Source: Sphingomonadales bacterium 63-6
Lineage (GTDB): Bacteria > Pseudomonadota > Alphaproteobacteria > Sphingomonadales > Sphingomonadaceae
NCBI GenBank assembly: GCA_001898545.1
Contig: MKUB01000163.1
Location: forward strand, 1-49,714
Reading direction: 5' to 3'
Length of the DNA stretch: 49,714 nucleotides
The position numbers were made by a program, and so were the translations under genes. Positions 1 through 7,443 of the stretch are shown here, piece after piece (within the stretch, counting starts at the first letter, position 1; every line of letters begins with the position of its first letter). The notes beneath the pieces are model-generated. The model made no database searches. It saw only the letters and a program-made list of their open reading frames with translations, and was not told where the DNA came from.

Positions 1-606
1 GAAAGGACCGACCAGCGGCGTGATGGTGCCATCCGCTTCGATCTTCGTGCCCTTGAACAGATTGATGCAAGGATGGACGTCACGGCGCTGCAGCCCGTGC
101 TTGGCCGAGCCGAGCAATAGCCGGTCGCGACCGTTGGGATAGGCCCCGCTATTGCGGCCTTCTCCATATTTGGCCTGATTGGTTGCCGCGTTTGACGTTC
201 CACAAAAGGCGTCATGGGTGCCGGCTTCATCCGTCAGGATGCTCATCATCACACGGCCCATGTCGGACAGCAGCAGCTTGCCTGCGCCGAGATAGGCATT
301 CCACTGCACCTTCACCGTATCGGCGACGTTCAGCCGTTCCGTCGGCATCTCGGCATTGTAGATCAGCATCGATGCACAGGCATCTCCGCCAAGATCGATC
401 AGGCGCAGGCGAGAGCCGCGTGCAAGCCTGCGGGTGGCATAGCCACCCGCAGCGATTGTCTCTTCCCACAGAAGATCCTCCGCCGAAACCTCGGCAGGCA
501 GATCCTCCGCGACGGGCGGCACCACCGGCATGGTATCCACCACAGTGCCGGCCATTGCACGCGCGTGGTCGCGCGCGGCCATTGGATCGGCAAGGATGGA
601 GGTCAT
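1..606 (-). CDS. DUF1989 urea-carboxylase-associated protein (UAAP1-type), 3' end cut by window edge
   Basis: The reading frame starts at ATG 606 and is still open at base 1, giving about 202 residues. Its ATG overlaps the stop codon of the NikR-like gene (ATGA), so the two are translationally coupled. The family shows in conserved stretches such as SDMGRVMMSI, GTHDAFCGT, AKYGEGRNSGAYPNGRD and KHGLQRRDVHPCINLF, which fit the urea-carboxylase-associated protein group of DUF1989. Such proteins were long described as urea amidolyase accessories; more recent work assigns the paired DUF1989 proteins beside guanidine carboxylase as carboxyguanidine deiminase (CgdAB). The transporter genes upstream support a urea- or guanidine-type nitrogen pathway. 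A second DUF1989 gene, a biotin carboxylase and an allophanate hydrolase are expected just outside the window, but cannot be seen here. Confidence 0.85.
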   Translation of the reverse strand, partial: MTSILADPMAARDHARAMAGTVVDTMPVVPPVAEDLPAEVSAEDLLWEETIAAGGYATRRLARGSRLRLIDLGGDACASMLIYNAEMPTERLNVADTVKVQWNAYLGAGKLLLSDMGRVMMSILTDEAGTHDAFCGTSNAATNQAKYGEGRNSGAYPNGRDRLLLGSAKHGLQRRDVHPCINLFKGTKIEADGTITPLVGPF

Positions 607-1103
607 GCGGCGGCTTCCTTTTCCAAGGCGCGTTTGCTGTCGGGGGCTTCGTCCAGCCCGTACAGCTCATGCAGCGGCGGAAGCAGGGCAGTAGTGGTGA
701 CCAACTGCAGCTGGTGTACTCCGCGAATGCCCCGCAGAGAGTCGCACAGGGCCTTCAGCCGAGTAGCCGGACCTTGCACCAGCAAGACTTCCAGCGACTG
801 GTCATCCTCCAGGAAGACATGTTGCGAAGAGATTATTTCCTTCAGGTAATCCACCTGCGTTTCCGCAAGCTGTTGCCGCACGCGGCCACGATTGCCGCGA
901 TAAACCAGGGTAATCGTGCCCGCGAGCATGTTCGTGGGACGGGTCAATGCCTCGTGCTCCGCCAAGGCATGGCGGATCAATTCGGCGATCAGTTGCGAGC
1001 GCGAGGGTAGCCCGCGTTCTTCAACCATCATGTCCAATTGGCGAGACAGTTCTGCCGGCAGACTCATGCTGAGTCGGGCGAGACTGGTAGGGTCCGTGCT
1101 CAT
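603..1103 (-). CDS. NikR-like ribbon-helix-helix regulator lacking most nickel ligands
   Basis: A 166-residue protein with an N-terminal ribbon-helix-helix DNA-binding domain (about residues 9-50, including LSMSLPAELSRQLDMMVEER) and a C-terminal ACT-like regulatory domain aligning with NikR (about 60-136). NikR binds nickel through His76, His87, His89 and Cys95 (E. coli numbering). At the matching places this protein has Val84, His95, Phe97 and Ser103, so only one ligand remains and classical nickel sensing is unlikely. It has a 30-residue C-terminal extension. It lies between the ABC ATPase (12-bp gap) and the DUF1989 gene (4-bp overlap), so it probably regulates this operon in response to another ligand. 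A 26-bp dyad 18 bp upstream of its start is a likely autoregulatory site. The fold is clear; the effector is unknown. Confidence 0.88.
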   Translation of the reverse strand: MSTDPTSLARLSMSLPAELSRQLDMMVEERGLPSRSQLIAELIRHALAEHEALTRPTNMLAGTITLVYRGNRGRVRQQLAETQVDYLKEIISSQHVFLEDDQSLEVLLVQGPATRLKALCDSLRGIRGVHQLQLVTTTALLPPLHELYGLDEAPDSKRALEKEAAA

Positions 1104-1115
1104 CCTGCTGTACTC

Positions 1116-1904
1116 TCAATTATTATTAATATTGTCAATCGTAATACTGCTGTCATCATCCTTGTCGGCGCAACCAGGCTTGGGCTTGGTCAGGTGCAGA
1201 TCATACACCGCCGTAGCGCCGAAGCGATGCGGGGCGTGGGGATCATGGCGGCGCTTATCCAGTGTCAGTACGCGTGTTCCGAGTGAGAAAGCCTCCTTTA
1301 TGTCGTGAGTGACCATGACGACGGTCAGCGAATAATCGCGCCATAGCCGGGTGATTAACGCATGCATGTCCGCTCTGATCCCCGGATCGAGCGCGCCGAA
1401 GGGCTCGTCCAACAGGAGAATGCGAGGCCGTTTGACCAGGGCTTGAGCAATGGCCAGGCGCTGTTGCATGCCGCCGGACATCTCTGCTGGGTACAGATGC
1501 AGGCTATCGCCGAGGCCGACTGCGGTGAGCATTTCTTCTGCTTCCGCTACTGCAGCCCGACGTTTTGCGCCGAACAGGCGAGCGGTGAAGGGGGCCTGCG
1601 CGCATTCGAGGCCAAACAATGTATTGCCCAGCGCAGAGAGATGCGGGAACACCGAATAGCGTTGAAATACCACGCCGCGATCGGGTCCGCATTCCGGGGT
1701 CAGGGGTTCGTCATCCAGCAGGATTGTCCCGCGAGTTGGCGTCTCCTGCCCGAGAATGACGCGCAACAGGCTGCTCTTGCCTGCACCCGATGGGCCAATG
1801 ATCGAGACGAAGGAGCCCGGCGCGATATCGAGTTTCACGTCTTCGAGAACGATCTTTTCGCCATATTCGACCCAGACGTTGCGGAGGCTCAGGAGCGCGC
1901 TCAA
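1116..1904 (-). CDS. ABC transporter ATP-binding protein, NitT/TauT (urea-carboxylase-linked) type
   Basis: The cytoplasmic ATPase of an importer, 262 residues. Visible motifs are Walker A GPSGAGKSS (37-45), the Q-loop Gln81, the ABC signature MSGGMQQ (142-148), Walker B RILLLDE (161-167) and the H-loop His200. The family usually has about 240-270 residues. Its start overlaps the permease stop (ATGA). With the permease and the lipoprotein it forms a complete importer of the nitrate/taurine/urea-like class, of which one subgroup accompanies urea or guanidine carboxylase. The C-terminus ends in a low-complexity run (SSITIDNINNN) because the DNA there is AT-rich and holds a regulatory dyad of the downstream regulator gene. 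The substrate is inferred from context only. Confidence 0.92.
   Translation of the reverse strand: MSALLSLRNVWVEYGEKIVLEDVKLDIAPGSFVSIIGPSGAGKSSLLRVILGQETPTRGTILLDDEPLTPECGPDRGVVFQRYSVFPHLSALGNTLFGLECAQAPFTARLFGAKRRAAVAEAEEMLTAVGLGDSLHLYPAEMSGGMQQRLAIAQALVKRPRILLLDEPFGALDPGIRADMHALITRLWRDYSLTVVMVTHDIKEAFSLGTRVLTLDKRRHDPHAPHRFGATAVYDLHLTKPKPGCADKDDDSSITIDNINNN
1121..1146. promoter_or_regulatory. Putative NikR-like operator S1
   Basis: TATTAT-N14-GTAATA, sharing spacing and right half with three other sites in the window. It lies inside the 3' end of the ATPase gene and begins 18 bp upstream of the NikR-like start codon, a position suited to autoregulation. The left flank AAT is shared with S2 and S3. 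Confidence 0.5.
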
Positions 1905-2716
1905 TGGCCTGCTCCGTGCGCCCAGGGGTACAGGCGGCGGCTAGACCAGGTCAGAAGGAAGTCCATCGACACGGCCAGCAAGGCGATCCACGCAACATAG
2001 GGAAGAATGATATCCATCGAGAGATAGCGCCGGACGAGGAAGATGCGGTAGCCGAGCCCGATATCGGATGCGATCGCCTCCGCCGAGATCAGGAATACCC
2101 AGGCCGGGCCGAGTGAGAGGCGTACTGCCTGGATCAGGCGAGGCATTGCCTGGGGCAGGGCGACGCGCAGCATCAATTGCCAGCTGCTGGCCCCAAGCGT
2201 CTGTGCCTTGGCGATCTGTTCCCTGGGCAGGGCTGCCACATGAGCAGCGATGTCTCGGATCATGAAGGGCGCAATGCCGATGACGATGAGCGCCACTTTC
2301 GATGTTTCCCCAAGGCCGAAGACGATGAAGAGGATCGGCAGCAGGGCGATGGGCGGGATCACCGCGATTGCGGTGACCAGCGGCCCGAAGGTCGCCCGTA
2401 CCGGGGGGAGTACCCCGAGTACGAGCCCCACCAACAATGCCGAAAGCGTGGAAATCCCGAGGCCAAGACCCAGCCGCTGCAGGCTGGCGAATGTATCCGC
2501 CCAGAACAGCAGCTTCCCGGAGAGCTGGTCAGGCTGGAACAGCAGCGCTGCCATTGCCTCGGCCATGGCCCCGGGAAGGGGCAGGATCTTGTCATTCGGA
2601 TTTGCTGCGTGGCGACCTGCCGCGAGCACGAGATAGAGCAACAGCAAGGCGGCGATGGGGATCGCGCCCAATGCGATACTGTTACCACGCCGAACCCGGC
2701 GGTTCACCCAGCGCAT
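1901..2716 (-). CDS. ABC transporter permease, NitT/TauT type
   Basis: The inner-membrane channel subunit, 271 residues, with about six hydrophobic segments. The stretch VIGIAPFMIRDIAAHVAALP followed by KAQTLGASSWQLMLRVALPQ matches the EAA loop that docks on the ATPase. The C-terminal GLGYRIFLVRRYLSMDIIL is typical of nitrate/sulfonate-type permeases. It starts 30 bp after the binding-protein stop and overlaps the ATPase start by 4 bp, so the three subunits are one transcriptional unit and probably made in fixed proportion. Substrate specificity cannot be read from the permease. Confidence 0.9.
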   Translation of the reverse strand: MRWVNRRVRRGNSIALGAIPIAALLLLYLVLAAGRHAANPNDKILPLPGAMAEAMAALLFQPDQLSGKLLFWADTFASLQRLGLGLGISTLSALLVGLVLGVLPPVRATFGPLVTAIAVIPPIALLPILFIVFGLGETSKVALIVIGIAPFMIRDIAAHVAALPREQIAKAQTLGASSWQLMLRVALPQAMPRLIQAVRLSLGPAWVFLISAEAIASDIGLGYRIFLVRRYLSMDIILPYVAWIALLAVSMDFLLTWSSRRLYPWAHGAGH

Positions 2717-2746
2717 ATGTCTTGGTTTCTGCTAGCTTCTACCTTT

Positions 2747-3832
2747 TCAGAGCTTACCATCCGCGGCCATTTGCATGAAGGTCGCATCGAAGCGCAGAGT
2801 GACATGGGCAGGATCGCCCAGCGTCTTGTCGCCGGGGAAGGACATGCCGATTGCATCGGCAGACTTCGCGCCCTGGCCGAACAGCCCGTTGGCGAAGCTG
2901 AAGTCCCGCACACGTGTCATCGTGGTGATGAGGGCCGGAGACGAGGTCGCCGCCACGGCAGCCTTCGGATCGGAATAGAGATAGGTCGTGCTCAGCTGGC
3001 TATCGAATTCCTCCGGAGTGGCGCCCGCAAGCTTCGCCATGGCAGCCCGCGCGGCCTTCCCTTCGGCGTCCTGGCGCTGCATCAGCGCCATGGTTTCATA
3101 CCATATGCCGGCAAGGGCCTTGCCGAGATTGGGATTGGCCTTCAGCGTTTCCGTATCGACCACCAGAAGGTCCAGAATCTCGCCAGGAATGTCGGCAGAA
3201 CTGAACACCAGCTTGGCGCCCGGAGTGGCCTTCATCGCTGAAAGCTGGGGGTTCCATGCAACCGCTGCGGTAACGTCCGGGGACGTGAAGGCACCGGCGA
3301 TATCGGCATCGGATGTGTTCACCGTTTTCACGGCGGTCATGGGCAGGTTGATGGATTCCAGCCCACGCGCGAGTAGATAGTGCGAGACGGAAAGCTCGAC
3401 GAGGTTGACCTGTCGGCCTTTGATCGCGGCAAGATTATCGCCGCCCTTGAGCAGGATGCCGTCATTGCCGTTGGAATAGTCACCCACGATGATCGCGCTG
3501 GTGTCCTTGCCCCCCGCGGCGGGAATGGTCAGCGCATCCATATTGGCGACAGTCACGCCATCCAGCTTGCCTGCCGTGTACTGGTTCACGGATTCGACAT
3601 AGTCGTTCACTTGCACGAAGTTGATCTTCAGGCCGTATTTGTCGGCCCACTTCTTCACGATGCCGGATTGCTGGGCATAGGGCCAGGGCATCCAGCCCGC
3701 GTAAATCGACCAGCCGATGTTGAACTCGGTCTTCGGCTCCGGTGCTTCGGTCGCAGAGGGCGAGCACGACGCAACCAGCAGGGCACAAGCTATCAGTGCA
3801 ACTCTTCCCGCGGTGCGGATTCCCTTGAGCAT
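2747..3832 (-). CDS. Periplasmic substrate-binding lipoprotein, urea-carboxylase-linked ABC importer
   Basis: Captures the substrate in the periplasm for the downstream permease and ATPase. I place the start at ATG 3832, 12 codons inside the longest frame, because AAGGAG lies 8 bases upstream and the product then begins with a clean lipoprotein signal (RTAGRVALIACALLVASC, lipobox VASC, Cys23). The mature part has the SsuA/TauA/NitT fold (FNIGWSIYAGWMPWPYAQQ, GKLDGVTVANMDALTIPAAG) and matches the binding-protein family described beside urea carboxylase. It is the first gene of the operon. A perfect-half dyad, TATTAC-N14-GTAATA, begins 62 bp upstream. I found no guanidine-I (ykkC) riboswitch in the leader, so control is more likely through the RHH protein. 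Confidence 0.88.
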   Translation of the reverse strand: MLKGIRTAGRVALIACALLVASCSPSATEAPEPKTEFNIGWSIYAGWMPWPYAQQSGIVKKWADKYGLKINFVQVNDYVESVNQYTAGKLDGVTVANMDALTIPAAGGKDTSAIIVGDYSNGNDGILLKGGDNLAAIKGRQVNLVELSVSHYLLARGLESINLPMTAVKTVNTSDADIAGAFTSPDVTAAVAWNPQLSAMKATPGAKLVFSSADIPGEILDLLVVDTETLKANPNLGKALAGIWYETMALMQRQDAEGKAARAAMAKLAGATPEEFDSQLSTTYLYSDPKAAVAATSSPALITTMTRVRDFSFANGLFGQGAKSADAIGMSFPGDKTLGDPAHVTLRFDATFMQMAADGKL

Positions 3833-3893
3833 GATTCGACTCCTTTCGCACGTGCAGCATTGCTGCAAAGCCGAGCCTTGTCTATCGCCAAAT

Positions 3894-3919
3894 TATTACC
3901 ATTGATATAGTTTGTAATA
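3894..3919. promoter_or_regulatory. Putative NikR-like operator S2 (best copy)
   Basis: TATTAC-N14-GTAATA, a perfect inverted repeat of two 6-bp halves about two helical turns apart. NikR operators have the same architecture (E. coli GTATGA-N16-TCATAC). It lies between the divergently read binding-protein gene (start 3832) and the first metallo-beta-lactamase-fold gene (start 4042), so it could control both. Confidence 0.6.
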
Positions 3920-4041
3920 TCCATATGATGATTGCCTCGCGGGCCGGATCGCCTTCTGACCGGCAGGCCGCAACGTCTGGGAGGGCGTGCATCGAAGGTA
4001 ATCGTTCATGGCCGCGACTGCGGCCGTTTCGAGGGATTTCG

Positions 4042-5130
4042 ATGCCGCAGAGCCCCACTTATAATCCCGCATTGTCCGGTAATCCGCAATCCGCCACGGG
4101 GCGGGCCTATCCCAACGGCAATCCCGATCTTGGGTATAATCCCACTGGCGCGCGCAACACGGACAGCGCAGTGCCATTGCACCGCAAGGGCCCCGTAGTT
4201 CACGACTACAATTGCGATGGGCCGGCAGCCGGAAATCTGGCGTTTCGCTGGACCTATGGCTCCAACATCGCGGCCAAAAATCGCGATCCGCGTGTGCAGG
4301 TGGTGCAATATAACGAGGATAGCTTCGTCCTGCGCCAGAACGTCTGCGTCCATTGGGAAGCTCCGTTCACCTATCTGTTATTCGGCAACAAGGGCGCCTT
4401 GCTGATCGATACCGGCGCCACCGCGAATGCCGACCATCATCCGCTGCGCAAGACGGTGGATGCGATCATAGCACGTTGGGGACAGGCGCGCGGACGCAGC
4501 CGCGTTCCCCTGACCATCGCTCTGACATCCGGTGAGGATATCGCGCAGAATCAGGGTCTGGTCCAATTCGCCGGGCGGCCCGACACGGTGATCGTGCCAA
4601 AGCCGTCAGGTGCCATGAAGGATTTCTATGGTCTGGCTGGCAGCTGGCCGGCGGGCAGAGGCAGGATCGATCTGGGAGATCGCCTGATCGAGGTCATTCC
4701 CACACCCGGCACGCACAAGGATGGAGTGACTTTCTACGATCCCTATTGCGACTTCCTCTTCACTGGGGACCTGCTTTACCCAGGCAAGATCAATATCGGG
4801 AATGATCGCGATTTCGTCGCCTCGCTGGAACAGCTGAAGGCCTTCGCGGCGGAACGCCCGGTCAAATGGATATTGGGCGGCCATATCGAGATGATGTTCG
4901 TGCCGGGCAAATATTACGCGCGGTTCGCCACCTACAAGCCATATGAGCGCGTGCTGGAAATGGAGCCCTCCCTGATCGATGAGGCCATCAAATATGCCCG
5001 CGAGGTCCAGGGCAAGGACATGATGCTTATCCGGCCGGACTTCGTGCTCTTCAACGGTGTCAGCCCGGATCAGAGAACGCAGGTCTGGCCCGAGGGCGTT
5101 CCGAACATCAACGCTCCGCGCCCCTTCTGA
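4042..5130 (+). CDS. Metallo-beta-lactamase-fold protein with lost HxHxDH motif
   Basis: A 362-residue protein. I choose ATG 4042 (GAGGG 6 bases upstream) over an ATG 39 codons earlier whose extra residues show no signal peptide or conserved look. The N-terminus is rich in Asn, Pro and Gly. The rest matches the next gene over its length (EAPFTYLLFGN against EAPFAPLYFGN; FTGDLLYPG against YTGDMFYRG). Later metal-binding positions survive (PGTHKDG, FTGDLL, GGHIE), but the HxHxDH motif reads TSGEDIAQNQ at about 161-170. Canonical two-metal hydrolysis is therefore doubtful; the protein may bind one metal, act as a partner of its paralogue, or use other chemistry. The natural substrate is unknown. 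Confidence 0.8.
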   Translation: MPQSPTYNPALSGNPQSATGRAYPNGNPDLGYNPTGARNTDSAVPLHRKGPVVHDYNCDGPAAGNLAFRWTYGSNIAAKNRDPRVQVVQYNEDSFVLRQNVCVHWEAPFTYLLFGNKGALLIDTGATANADHHPLRKTVDAIIARWGQARGRSRVPLTIALTSGEDIAQNQGLVQFAGRPDTVIVPKPSGAMKDFYGLAGSWPAGRGRIDLGDRLIEVIPTPGTHKDGVTFYDPYCDFLFTGDLLYPGKINIGNDRDFVASLEQLKAFAAERPVKWILGGHIEMMFVPGKYYARFATYKPYERVLEMEPSLIDEAIKYAREVQGKDMMLIRPDFVLFNGVSPDQRTQVWPEGVPNINAPRPF

Positions 5131-5156
5131 CGCGCCTTTCGGGAGAAGAGAGCACC

Positions 5157-6167
5157 ATGGATCGTCGTACTTTCCTTGCATATAATGCCTTGGCTGCGGT
5201 TCCCCTTTCGGGTGCCGGGCTGGTATCCTTTGCCAATTCCGCTTCCGCTGCCACGGGCGGGGCGCCGGTTGATTTCAAGAGCAATCTTCCCGCGCCGGGC
5301 AGCTTCCCGCCGAAGTGGATCTGCGGATCGTCCTCCTGCATGGACAATACGGACCCGCCAGTTCAGGTTCATTGGTACAATCCGCACACGGCCATCCTGC
5401 GGCAGAACAAGGCCTATAGTTACGAGGCGCCCTTCGCCCCGCTCTATTTCGGCAATGACCGCGTCCTGCTGCTCGATGAAGGCTTCGTCCAGCTGCGCAA
5501 CGATTGGGATCTGCGCGGAGTGGTGGACCAATGTATCGAGGAATGGTGCCTGCGTAACGACCGTGACCCTGCCAGCCTTGAGCTGCTGGTCGCCTTCAGC
5601 CATTTGCACGCCGATCATTATGCGGCGGTCAACCAGTTCGCGGACCGGCCGAACACCCGCTACATGGGGCTGACCCATGAGGAGATGGTCGGCTTCTGGG
5701 GGATGACCAATTTCCCGGAAGAGCGCGTGACGCTGGACCTGGGCGGGCGTGACATCCTGATCTGGGGATCGCCCGGCCATGTCGTGTCCGAGTTTGCCTA
5801 TTACGATACCTATACGCAGATCCTCTACACCGGGGACATGTTCTATCGGGGGCGCTGCTACATCAGCTTCTGGCAGCCCTGGTTCGATAGCATGAAGCGC
5901 CTGATCGACTTCTGCGATACCCATCCGGTTACGCATGTGATGGGCTGTCATGTGGAAATCAGCAAGGATGGCCAGGATTATGCTTATGGCCTGACCTGGC
6001 AGCCGGATGAGGCGCCGGTCGAGATGACTGTCGCGCAACTGCGCGAGGCCTTTGAATACGCAAAGACGATTACGGAGCCGGGCATCTATTTCACCGGCAC
6101 GGTTTTTCTCTGCAACCAGACGCGGGGGACGACCACCATCGACAAGAACCCCTATCGTTACAGCTGA
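5157..6167 (+). CDS. Tat-exported metallo-beta-lactamase-fold hydrolase
   Basis: A 336-residue protein with a twin-arginine-type leader (MDRRTFLAYNALAAVPLSG, then an Ala-rich cleavage region ending NSASA). The zinc site is intact: SHLHADH with His149, His151, Asp153 and His154, then PGH His208, TGD Asp227 and GCH His265. Folding before export through Tat fits a metalloenzyme loaded in the cytoplasm. It follows the degenerate paralogue by 26 bp and precedes a beta-propeller gene by 23 bp, so the three are probably co-transcribed. The specific hydrolysed bond cannot be inferred; the group includes lactonases, thioesterases and lactamases. Confidence 0.85.
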   Translation: MDRRTFLAYNALAAVPLSGAGLVSFANSASAATGGAPVDFKSNLPAPGSFPPKWICGSSSCMDNTDPPVQVHWYNPHTAILRQNKAYSYEAPFAPLYFGNDRVLLLDEGFVQLRNDWDLRGVVDQCIEEWCLRNDRDPASLELLVAFSHLHADHYAAVNQFADRPNTRYMGLTHEEMVGFWGMTNFPEERVTLDLGGRDILIWGSPGHVVSEFAYYDTYTQILYTGDMFYRGRCYISFWQPWFDSMKRLIDFCDTHPVTHVMGCHVEISKDGQDYAYGLTWQPDEAPVEMTVAQLREAFEYAKTITEPGIYFTGTVFLCNQTRGTTTIDKNPYRYS

Positions 6168-6190
6168 ACCGCAAGGACAGGAGCAAGCGC

Positions 6191-7117
6191 ATGAAGAAAT
6201 CTATCTGTCTGGCACTGGCATCTGTCGCATTCTGCGTTTCGGCCCCGCTTGGCGCTGCCACGCTCGTTGAAAAGGAAATCAGCGTTCCGGGGTTTGCGGA
6301 CTTTCTGGCGGTCGACGGGGATACGGTGTGGACCACCAACGCTGGCCGGGTGGAGCAATGGTCGACTTCGGGCAAGCTCGCCACGGTGGAGATGCCCCAT
6401 CCCTGCGGCACGATGGCACTGGCCTTCGGCTCGCTCTGGGTGGCCAATTGCAAGGGCGGGGAAGTGTACCGGATCGATCCGGAGACTGCTGCGCTGGTGA
6501 CGGTGATCCCGGTCGGCCTTGGCCCGAGCGGGGAACTGAATGTCGTTGCCGGTGCAGGCTATATCTGGGCGCCGAGTGAAACGGCGGGCACGATCGCGAA
6601 GATCGATCCGGCGACCAACAGCGTGGTGGCGACAGTCGCCGTTGCGCCGGGCACGTCCTACCTCGCCTTCGGCTTCGACGCCTTGTGGGCTGCCAGCGGC
6701 AAGAACCAGTCGCTCCAGCGTATCGATCCGCAGACCGACGCGGTTACCGATACGATCATGCTGGGCAAGATGCCGGGCTTCCTCGTGGCTGGGGAAGGGG
6801 CTGTATGGATCCAGGAGCAGGGTGATGGCACCGTCGCCCGGATCGATCCTGAAACGGCAAAGGTCGTCGGGCGGATCAAGGTCGGCGATAACCTCAAATG
6901 GGGAGATATCGACACCGGCGATGGCAAGGTGTGGTTGCGCACGACGGATGACCAGATGTTCGCGGTGATTGACCCGCAGAAGATGCAAGTGGTGGCCCGG
7001 ATGGGCAAGCCCTCGGGCAGCGGGGCCCTGCGTTACACGCCGTCGGGTATCTGGACTTCGGCCCATGATCTGCACACGCTTTCGTGGTGGACCGGTTCCC
7101 TGGAGGCAGGGGAATAG
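6191..7117 (+). CDS. Secreted YVTN/YncE-like beta-propeller protein
   Basis: A 308-residue periplasmic protein with a signal peptide (MKKSICLALASVAFCVSAPLGAA). It has at least five repeating blades of the form VYRIDPETAALVTVIPVG, AKIDPATNSVVATVAV, QRIDPQTDAVTDTI, ARIDPETAKVVGRIKVG and AVIDPQKMQVVARM, typical of YncE/Vgb-type propellers. Such proteins act as binding scaffolds or, in some relatives, lyases; no catalytic residues can be named here. Its tight spacing after the exported metallo-hydrolase suggests joint action in the periplasm. Confidence 0.82.
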   Translation: MKKSICLALASVAFCVSAPLGAATLVEKEISVPGFADFLAVDGDTVWTTNAGRVEQWSTSGKLATVEMPHPCGTMALAFGSLWVANCKGGEVYRIDPETAALVTVIPVGLGPSGELNVVAGAGYIWAPSETAGTIAKIDPATNSVVATVAVAPGTSYLAFGFDALWAASGKNQSLQRIDPQTDAVTDTIMLGKMPGFLVAGEGAVWIQEQGDGTVARIDPETAKVVGRIKVGDNLKWGDIDTGDGKVWLRTTDDQMFAVIDPQKMQVVARMGKPSGSGALRYTPSGIWTSAHDLHTLSWWTGSLEAGE

Positions 7118-7443
7118 GGCTAATCCCCGTCCGGGTCTTCTGGCCGAGCACAAAGGCCGAATCGGGAGTTTTGGGGGAGGATTTTCCGGTGTGGATCACG
7201 CTCGCTGTGGTGCAAAAACTTCCAGGTTCACTATAATTTCATAAGAAACCTAATTCTTCAAAAATGGCTGTGTTCTTTGAAATTTTTGTCAGCCAATCGT
7301 CGAAAATTGCTGTTCAATTAATACTCTTGACGCATTACGTAATATCTATACCGTGTCCCTTGTCGCCCGGAGAGCGACGTCAATGACATGGGGAGAGGAT
7401 CTGCAACATTGAGCCGCCTGGCGGCTTGATATGGAGATTTTCT
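7118..7443. other. AT-rich intergenic region holding a promoter and operator-like dyad
   Basis: No gene is supported in these 326 bases. From about 7205 to 7350 the composition is clearly more AT-rich than its surroundings. It contains a loose inverted repeat (GGCTG at 7266, CAGCC at 7290) and a dyad at 7319-7344. A TTGACG hexamer at 7327-7332 could be a -35 element inside that dyad, but I see no well-spaced -10 hexamer, so no promoter is called. The region probably drives the desaturase gene. Confidence 0.5.
7319..7344. promoter_or_regulatory. Putative NikR-like operator S3
   Basis: TAATAC-N14-GTAATA, preceded by CAAT as in S1. It begins 125 bp upstream of the desaturase start at 7444 and covers a TTGACG that could be a -35 element, which would fit repression. 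Confidence 0.5.

Noticed and set aside
3833-4041. Possible guanidine-I or other riboswitch before the transporter operon.
   Set aside because: I found none of the conserved ykkC-like segments or a plausible multi-stem leader; only the AT-rich dyad stands out.
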